Shown here piece after piece: positions 57,119 to 64,000 of a stretch of DNA of 64,000 nucleotides. The DNA is from Penicillium oxalicum (Eukaryota; Ascomycota; Eurotiomycetes; Eurotiales; Aspergillaceae). Position numbers and translations under genes: made by a program. The notes below the pieces were generated by a model, which saw only the letters and a program-made list of their open reading frames with translations, made no database searches and was not told the DNA's origin. The stretch is taken from assembly GCF_001723175.1 (NCBI RefSeq), contig NC_064652.1:1426001-1490000 (forward strand), in the 5' to 3' direction. The stretch's first letter is position 1. Each line of letters begins with the position of its first letter.

Positions 57119-58918
57119 CTACCACCCGAAACCTTCCTCATGCCAGAGCACATCTCGGCCCTTGGCCACCCATCTACCAGCTTGAGATCGTAGCTCACGT
57201 CCCATTTCTTTTGGTCCGCAAAAGACCACTGCAACCCGTTCGTCGGGGTGATAGCTCATGAGTCCATCGACGATTGCTCTCAAATCTGGTCGTCCCGTTT
57301 GGGATTGAATTCCCCCCATGACACACGGACTCTGCTGCAGAGCATTCATTTCCACTTGATCATCATTGTCGGACATTTCCATCTGATCATATGCAGTGTG
57401 GTGTCTTCCAGTCACGTATATCGAGATATTGAATCTTTGAGGCAATATTTGTTTTTCAGAGTCCAAAGTCCAGCTTCCTTCAGCGGCGGATTTGAGAGCC
57501 CAAACAACATGAAGTCGATCAGGGTCACCTTTGGTGTCCAGAAGATGCTCTCGCAGGGCCATGGACACGGGCAATATAAATGTTGCACCTATACCTCCTG
57601 CCACAAGAAGAATTCGGTCAGCGGTTGACACAAGCTCCACCACGGACGCAAGGCCTCCATAAGGCCCTTCGATGTTGATCGTGGGCTGTCCTTTGATGTG
57701 ATCTGTGTACCCTTGAAGCATTTGAGTGACGAGTCCCTGCCGTGCTCGAAGAACAAGCTTAATTTCTTCCGCCGAGGCCTCCGCTATCGTGAACGGGTTC
57801 GAAAGCAAACTTTTCCAGCTGGAGCATGGGTCTTTGGCTGGAAAGGACAAGTAAACATGTTGCCCTGACTTGGCAAGAAAACGAGTCCGCTTTTTTAGCG
57901 TGGTTGCGAATGTTACTTGCAATAGATTTGTGCGAGGGACTTGTGTAATGACCGCTGATGAGGTGACGGTGTCAAAATACCGGAGAATCCGATCAGCAAA
58001 ATACACTGCTAAGCTTTCGACTGCGTATAGACGAAGCGGCTTCGCATGGAAAAGGAGAGCCAGCCAGATTGCCACCCCAGTGGAGATATGACTGTAGATG
58101 AAGAGGCGGTAGCTCCATCTTCGGACTTTTTCCAAACTCGTCATGGCAATCGTCCCAATCATCAAGAGGGCGATCAGCCCCGTGAGAGGGTGTTGGTGTT
58201 GCAGACGTGTAACGAAAATCCCCTTTTGTATGTAAAAATTGACGTAGCATGCTCCGTGGAGACTCACGAAGATCATGATGATGCGGCCGCACATCTGATG
58301 CCAATGCATCAGATGGTCATGCGATGATTTCAAGAGAATACAGAGCGGAGAAAATCGTGTCCGCATTGAGAGGAGGAAGAGCAGAGGCATTTGAGATGCA
58401 GCGATAATCCCGAATCGCTTCGTGATGTGCAAATAATCTGGTGTTGCCGTGTTAGTTGAGAGGGACTCGTTGAGGTCTTCGGTTGCTCGAAACGGCTTAT
58501 GATCGCCTTTCGCAAGTTGCTTACCATTCCCTGTCTCCAGGGCACACAAGCCCAGTAGCCAAAGTGTCCAGACGATCGCAATGATCCAACGGCCTCTCAA
58601 TCCCCAGCCTGAGGCCAATTCCTCATCCAGCCACCACTGCGCCTGTCGCCATCGCTGAGAGATTGTCCTCCGTCGATTTCGACCAAGTTTCGGTTGACCA
58701 GATGCTCCACCACTTTCAGGCAACTGACTCAGTGCCGAATATTCGACATCAAGGAATCCCGTCCGGGCCACAAGCCACACACAGAGGCGAGCCGTCGCAC
58801 ATGCAAGAAGCGGGACTAGCACTGATACTTGTGCAAAGAAGGCGTATTGGTCGAGAAGTTCTCGACGTTGAGCTTTCTCATCAGAGGTGAGATCCAGGAA
58901 TTGATACGGCCATCCCAT
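57119..58918 (-). CDS. Ferric reductase / metalloreductase (FRE family)
   Basis: Exons 58918-58525 and 58437-57119 give 570 residues. FRE proteins carry electrons from cytosolic NADPH through FAD and two haems to reduce extracellular ferric or cupric ions before uptake, usually at the plasma membrane. About seven membrane helices precede the flavin domain. Haem-ligand pairs are visible in HDHLMHWHQMCG with FVSLHGACY, and in LFIYSHISTG with LLFHAKPLR. The FAD site is SNPFTIAEA and the NAD site LLVAGGIGATFILPV; a CGPKEM motif lies near the end. The 87-nt intron has good splice sites and a CTAAC branch, but is a multiple of three without stops, so retention would insert 29 residues; the spliced form ETGN/DYLHITKRFG matches the family. 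The start is ATG 58918; an upstream TTG extension is not needed. No signal peptide is obvious. Confidence 0.92.
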   Translation of the reverse strand: MGWPYQFLDLTSDEKAQRRELLDQYAFFAQVSVLVPLLACATARLCVWLVARTGFLDVEYSALSQLPESGGASGQPKLGRNRRRTISQRWRQAQWWLDEELASGWGLRGRWIIAIVWTLWLLGLCALETGNGKQLAKGDHKPFRATEDLNESLSTNTATPDYLHITKRFGIIAASQMPLLFLLSMRTRFSPLCILLKSSHDHLMHWHQMCGRIIMIFVSLHGACYVNFYIQKGIFVTRLQHQHPLTGLIALLMIGTIAMTSLEKVRRWSYRLFIYSHISTGVAIWLALLFHAKPLRLYAVESLAVYFADRILRYFDTVTSSAVITQVPRTNLLQVTFATTLKKRTRFLAKSGQHVYLSFPAKDPCSSWKSLLSNPFTIAEASAEEIKLVLRARQGLVTQMLQGYTDHIKGQPTINIEGPYGGLASVVELVSTADRILLVAGGIGATFILPVSMALREHLLDTKGDPDRLHVVWALKSAAEGSWTLDSEKQILPQRFNISIYVTGRHHTAYDQMEMSDNDDQVEMNALQQSPCVMGGIQSQTGRPDLRAIVDGLMSYHPDERVAVVFCGPKEMGRELRSQAGRWVAKGRDVLWHEEGFGW

Positions 58919-60076
58919 TATTGAATTGCGCTTTGGCTCAAGGTCGATTGCGGGGGTACCCAAGGATATTTTGTTAGACTTCTAGCTTCTCGGGGCTTGT
59001 GGAACAAGATTCCATTCCGTTCACACTGAGCATCAGATGAGCAGGTTTTGGACAGGATCGGTTTTGGACAGGATCGGTTTTGGACAGGATCGGTTTTGGA
59101 CAGGATCGGTTTTGGACAGGATCAGTTATGGGCAAAAGAGCCGGAGAATTCATGTTGTGGCCGTTCTGTCCTCCTCCCCCCTCTTTGGAGCCAAATCGCC
59201 AAAAGTCGGAGATCTCGGGGTCGTATCTCCGAGCTTTCCCCTCACTGCGGACGGGCATCGGATGACTAGCGCTTACTCGAACAGTAATCATTCGGCACGA
59301 GAAATGGCCCAGTACCTACTTTGCTCGCTAGTGCATAGTCATACTAAATGTGGGGTGAAGATGAAGAAGGAGATGGCTTTGTTGCTAGAATGAACTCGTG
59401 TTCTCGGTCCTGATAGTCGACCCCGTGACTTGGTGACAGGCGCAAGTGAGCTAACCGAAGCATGTCCGCAGTAAACTTATCTTCGTCATCTTGGTTACCC
59501 GTCCACCCCAGACTAACTGGCCTTCGACACGAGTATAGGGTTGACTTGACAGAAGAAAATCCACTCTTGCATGATCCTTTGGTTTCCATCATCTGCTCAC
59601 TGAGCCTCAGCCCCCATAACACAATTGATCTGCCATCGCCTCAGCTTCTCGGTGCCCACCATGCTATTGCGCTAACCCATGAAACTGAATGGTGCGGGTG
59701 AATACATTGAGAGGGCCCTCCAGGGCATGGAAGAATTGGATGTCAAAGAAGACGATTCAACATATTTGGGACAGCTTGTCGGCCTGTGACTTATCTAAGA
59801 GGTGGTTGGAGGCCTCCATATCTGTGTCTTAATGCCATAGGCGGTAGTATTCACGCTCTGGAAAGTACTTCTGCTAGCATTCAAAGCCTAATGAGTATAG
59901 AGATAATATTGCTGGGTTGGACAAACAGAAGAGGTGGCGAACAACGTGGAGCACATCAAATATGCGACATCAGACTTCTTCGAACCAGGAGAGAGGTCCA
60001 GGATTACCAGGCCAAAGCGCCAAGGCTCTCTCACCACAGACAACCCTCCCCCCTCTCACACTTTCTTTCTTCCTCT
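58919..60076. other. Upstream region of the ferric reductase with a minisatellite
   Basis: Lies between the ferric reductase start and the 3' end of the transporter, both on the minus strand. Besides the five tandem 16-bp repeats at 59044-59123 (listed separately), it holds only short unrecognised frames; the right part is the transporter 3' region, with a CT-rich stretch near 60040-60078. Confidence 0.55.
59044..59123. repeat. Five perfect tandem copies of a 16-bp unit
   Basis: The unit GGTTTTGGACAGGATC occurs five times without a mismatch; a sixth, degenerate copy may follow (AGTTATGGGC). The array lies 126 bases upstream of the ferric reductase start codon, so in its promoter or leader. 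On the reductase strand each unit reads GATCCTGTCCAAAACC. I see no SreA/GATA-type (HGATAR) site inside the unit. Confidence 0.95.
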
Positions 60077-61861
60077 CTAATTCCACTCAGACTTTTTGAT
60101 TTTCTCAATGTCATTTCCAGAGGCGACTGTCACCGTCGTCTCAGACGTGCCATCGAGATATCTGGGGCGAACCCGCCAGCGAAGATACCATGGCCCGTCG
60201 AAAAGCTCATCCATCCGTTCAATGGGAACCTGGGCGGTCTCTGGCATCCACACCCCGAGTATCACCAGACCTAGAGTACAAATTATGGCCCAGAATAGGT
60301 ATGCGCCCCATACGTGGAGTGAATCGAACATGTTTGGGGTGACGCGGACCACGGCGAATTGAAAGGCCCAGTGCAGACCCATGCTTCCGGCATAGGTCAC
60401 ATTGCGAATTCTCGTTGGGAAGATTTCGGTTCCGTAGAGGTAGGGAACGGTGCAAAGACCAATGGACCAGCCCACGGCATATATGAACACAGATGCGATG
60501 GCGGCGTCTGAGGCCGATTTGTTGCCTGCCGAGCCGGGTTGGAGACCCATGTAGATTCCCATGTATATGTGGGCTGCCAACTGCAGGGCAAGCCCAGTCA
60601 GAGCGCAGCGACGACGGCCAAAGACGTCGATCAGACCCCACGCAAAGGCCATGGTGAATACAAGTTTGACGATGCCGTAGGCGCCCGAGGAAATGAGCGA
60701 GAGAGAAGCGCCAGACACCCCGGCATATTCAAAGATGCTGGTCACGTAGTACGTAATGCCATTGCCGCCAGTCCACTGAGAAATCGTCTGCATTGTCATT
60801 AGCAGCCAAAATCGCTGGCGATAGTTGGCATTCGTCTGTGATTCTTTGAACGCCTGCCAGTGCGATACCGATTTCAGATCGGCCTGCTCTCGCACTTGTT
60901 GATCGATCTGTTCAAACTCGAATACTACGCTGGCATCGGTGACGTCTCGTCCCCGAAGGAGGGCCAACACCTTTTTGCACTCTTGATGACGCTGTCTAGA
61001 CGCTAAATATCGAGGCGTCTCGGGGCAAAGGAAAGAGAAGCCAAAGGCGATGCCGACCGGGATCAGTGGAATGGCTTGAACTAGTTGATACTGGGACCGG
61101 GTTGCGGCCATGTGCACCTTGGCACCATAGTTGATGAAAAAGCCTGGTTTAAATATGACGGTCTCGGTCAGTTTCGACCAGCAACCACAGGCTCTCTCGC
61201 CTGCGTGGACATCTCTTGAACTTACCCATAGCGAGAACTGCCAAGAGAACCACCATGTACATTCCCACCGCAAGGCCACGTGTCGAACGAGGTGCTACCT
61301 CCGACAGATACAGAGGCGATGTGACGGTCAACAAGCCAGCACCAAGTCCGCTAAAGATGCGGGCGAAGAGAAGCAGGCCGTAAATACCGCAGGAAAAGAT
61401 CTGGATGAAGGATCCTATTGCCCAGACGATACAGGCCAGACGCCATGATTTCAGACGCCCCAGCCGATCGTTTACATCCAAGCCGGCGAGGGCACCAAAT
61501 ACCGCGCCCAAGACGCTGAAAGATGTGATATTGGCGATGCGGTTTGTGAGACCGGTGGGGTTACTCGCCCACTGCGAGGGGCTGAGATTAAAGTCATTCG
61601 TGAAGGACTCCAACTTGACACTCGCGCTGTAGCCTCCCTCATCATAACCTGCAGCAATCGAACAGCGACTCGCGTCAGCTCCGGTGGCGCTCTCTAGCTC
61701 TCATCCCCTGGGTTTAAGTCTACCGAGATAGCAGCGCAACGGGACAGGCCGCCCTTAAGGGCTCGCGGCTTACCTTTCGGGATACCACCGCACGCGATCA
61801 CAAAGATCACCATCGCGTAGTACGGGCTGGTGATCCACCGAGAGCGCTGCAGCCATTGCAT
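60077..61861 (-). CDS. MFS sugar-type transporter
   Basis: Exons 61861-61774, 61648-61226 and 61143-60077 give 525 residues with twelve predicted helices, a member of the major facilitator sugar-porter family. It should import a sugar or polyol, or quinate-like acid, by proton symport. Markers: GGIPKGYDEGGY in helix 1, NDRLGRLKSW after helix 2, ARIFSGLGAGLLTVTSPLYLSE in helix 4, FLCPETPRYL at the end of the first half, SQWTGGNGITYY in helix 7, FGRRRCALTG after helix 8 and GVWMPETAQVPIERMDELFD after helix 12. The last is the PETKG-like end motif. The start MQWLQRSRWITSP and short first exon were set by phase and by the YDEGG join. The C-terminus is short and polar. The substrate cannot be fixed from sequence; the fungal quinate/hexose permease group is closest by eye. 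Confidence 0.92.
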
Positions 61862-63440
61862 GACTGGGGCCGTGGGGAATTCCCACCCAAGGCCTTAATT
61901 GCACTTTGCCTGGTTTGTAGACACCCGGCTTGTTGACGCTTGTTCTGTAGAGAGTGGTGGAGGCCCAGGGAGGATCTGGGGAAGGCTGAGGGACGGGACC
62001 GTCGGCAAACTCCCCAGTAGACTGCAAAGAATCTAAACTGTCTGGGCTTGATGTGGATCACAGCAGACCGGCGCGACCGTGTTTTAACGAAATGTAGAAT
62101 CGTGGACTGGAGCACGCTCGGCATCCCGGTCGCCACTTGGACCGAATTGCGACAGATCCTTCAAGCTGCGTCTCGGTCAACTTCCGAACAGATCTTCGCT
62201 GCACAGAATTTGGCTCTGCCACTTCATCTCCCCCTCCATGCGAATGCCGGTCAAATCAATCATAAGAAAGACTATAGGCTTGTTTTATGCTCCATAAAAG
62301 TCGTGGCAAGCTTCGTGTCACAAGATCACATACTGCAGGCACATAACGGGTTAGAAATGGTCACAAGAAGGGTCACTCTTGAAGCAGAGATTTGCGAGCG
62401 ACCTCGATTGTTATTTGGGTACGTTTAGCGCGGTCGTGTTAACATAGGTGCATGGCTTTTTTTTTCTCCACCGTTATACATCGAGGTGGCAAGGCCTGGT
62501 TCTCTTGCAGACTGGAAACCCACGGTCTTCAACACAACTGGTTGAGATCGTGAGAGGAGTGAGGGGGAGGTCATCTGAGCCCACGTGCGAAAGCTGGAGA
62601 TGGTTCTTACCAGCACACTCCACGACCTGCTGTGACTTTCGACTCCGTACCACTGAGCATCAACGACGCCGTATTCACCTGCCATGCTGCATATACTACT
62701 TGTACACAAGTATCGCCATTTTGCTATCACCTTCTGCAGTATCGGAACGAGGCGCTCACAAGTAGATCTAATCCACTTTTCATTTTCTACTTTCCACTCC
62801 GGAAGCAACGCGAGCTCCGCACGGCGGCCAAAGCCCTGATCCTCTGGCCCCCTTGATCGACGAAAAGCGGGCGCCAATGTCAGTGGGCTGAATGTTGTTG
62901 ACAGTGCATTCAGTAAGAGAGTCGGACTACGGGTGATCATGAGAAGAAAAAGATGCAAGCTGATGAAGGGAACAGGAGGTATGGTGTTGTTAATCCGGTT
63001 CGTCGGTCTGCTACAGCTCTTGCATGTCGCTTCAATCTAAATTAGCTTCGGATGAGTTCCGTGAAGCCCACCATTGAACGTCTCATCTTTTTAAGCTCGG
63101 TTTGTTCCGATAATCTTCCTTCATTTAGCCGACAGCGGGTCAGTGGCATCGGTTTGTTGGCGTTTATACCACGTTTCCCGGCTGATTGAAATCACATAGT
63201 ATTTTTGAGGAGCCTGTCAAGAATTTGTCACCCCTTAACAAGGACCTTGAGCGTTTCCTCAATCCTTGATAATTCAAGCTTCAACGAGGACAACCGCCAA
63301 CGTCGTGCCCGAACAGACGTTAACCGATCAAGCGTGCCAGTGACGAGATGATGCTGAGCAGGCCGACTTTCAGGTCGGAGGTCGGCACCAAATTGGGAAT
63401 TGTGTCTTCTGTAGGTTTCATTCAAATCTGACAAGCGCAA
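61862..63440. other. Divergent promoter region of the transporter and the amidohydrolase
   Basis: The two flanking genes point away from each other and share this 1.6-kb spacer. A minus-strand frame at 62425-62958 has an internal ATG and some protein-like runs, but no family match and no supporting introns, so I do not call it. No repeats or RNA genes seen. Shared divergent promoters are common for functionally linked fungal genes, but this is not evidence by itself. Confidence 0.5.
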
Positions 63441-64000
63441 ATGAACACAGCCAGTCGTCTTCTCCCCCTATCGTATCTTAGTTCTTGCTTTTTCAAATCA
63501 ATGCTTACATTCACTCGGCGTTAGACTGTTATCTGCAGGGCCAATACACGCTTGTCACTGCGGGGAGATCCTTACAGGCCAGTATCAAACTGTGAGAACG
63601 GATATCAAAGAGCAGATATAGCAACTACCGCCTCTGGATCTTCCCTACCTTTGTACAGGCGACTGCCAGCCCGTTCGTGGGATGGTCACATGCACGTGGT
63701 CGAGCCTGATCGATATCAAATTTCCCCTTCCGCAGTATACAAGCCTGAAGCTCATTCACTCGTTGAGGCACTTGCTTTTGAGTCGTCCCTAGGTCTTGAG
63801 AATCTGGTCTTGGTACAGCCGTCAATTTATGGGACGGACAATTCGTGTCTGCTGGCCGCTCTGAAACAACTGGGTCCTTCACGTGGCCGCGGGGTCGTAG
63901 TTGTAGATCCTGCAGCTGTTCATTCAGACATGTTGGACGAGTGGCATGCCCTTGGAGTCCGAGGGATTCGAGTGAACTTGCAATCAGTGGGGAAAGTCAT
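63441..64000 (+). CDS. Metal-dependent amidohydrolase, partial (cut by the window end)
   Basis: Exon 2 from 63659 to the window end is open and clearly of the Amidohydro_2 type: the start SWDGHMHVVEPDRY has the metal-binding D-x-H-x-H pattern, followed by LGLENLVLVQPSIYGTDNS, GRGVVVVDP and HALGVRGIRVNLQS. Such TIM-barrel enzymes hydrolyse lactones or amides, or decarboxylate aromatic acids; relatives include 2-pyrone-4,6-dicarboxylate hydrolase. Exon 1 is less certain: ATG 63441 to 63472 (11 codons, MNTASRLLPL plus two bases) with donor GTATCT joins exon 2 at the acceptor ending at 63658 in matching phase and yields S-RLPARSWDGHMH. The intron would be 186 nt. The rest of the gene and its stop lie outside the window. 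Confidence 0.75.

Noticed and set aside
62425..62958. 177-codon minus-strand frame in the transporter-hydrolase spacer
   Set aside because: The first codon is not ATG, composition is mixed, and no domain is visible; could be re-examined if transcribed.

Overview
The window is nuclear DNA of a filamentous ascomycete, probably a member of the Eurotiomycetes (Aspergillus/Penicillium type). I base this on the density of short introns (about 60-200 nt, GT...AG, with CTAAC/CTGAC-like branch points), the monocistronic gene layout on both strands, and gene families such as class II cAMP phosphodiesterase, a DUF4045-gelsolin protein, a Zn2Cys6/Fungal_trans regulator and GWT1. There is no operon, no CRISPR array, no intact transposon, no rRNA gene and no tRNA that I could recognise. 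All exon structures below were built by hand from splice signals, reading phase and recalled family similarity; none was checked against transcripts or a database.

Layout, left to right: SEC63 (-); a small unrecognised two-exon gene (-); an Xaa-Pro aminopeptidase/prolidase (-); an Ssh4-like SPRY membrane adaptor (+); a class II cAMP phosphodiesterase (+); a mitochondrial short/branched-chain acyl-CoA dehydrogenase (+); a bZIP regulator (-); a gene-poor 4 kb; GWT1 of GPI-anchor synthesis (+); an amidase-signature enzyme (+); the APC/C subunit Doc1/APC10 with an acidic N-terminal extension (+); LEU2 (-), convergent with APC10; D-arabinono-1,4-lactone oxidase (+); a giant DUF4045-gelsolin protein (-), convergent with it; ARL2 (-); an AT-rich, gene-poor island; the DEAD-box helicase DRS1 (+); a Zn2Cys6 transcription factor (+); a ferric reductase (-); an MFS sugar-type transporter (-); and at the right edge the start of an amidohydrolase (+, truncated by the window).

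Most of the window is conserved housekeeping: ER translocation (SEC63), GPI anchors (GWT1), cell cycle (APC10), tubulin folding (ARL2), 60S biogenesis (DRS1), leucine synthesis (LEU2), erythroascorbate synthesis (ALO1) and branched-chain or fatty acyl-CoA oxidation. The right end (about 53-64 kb) is more accessory: a regulator, a reductase, a transporter and a hydrolase lie side by side and could form a small catabolic or nutrient-uptake neighbourhood, but nothing in the sequence proves co-regulation.

The most unusual points are two mutually compensating reading-frame shifts inside the DUF4045-gelsolin gene, a frame break in a run of eight G in APC10, a microexon of 17 or 26 nt in ARL2, a 21-nt exon in LEU2, five perfect 16-bp tandem repeats just upstream of the ferric reductase, and an unrecognised 147-residue gene with one clean intron. 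I did not find a convincing new multi-gene system.
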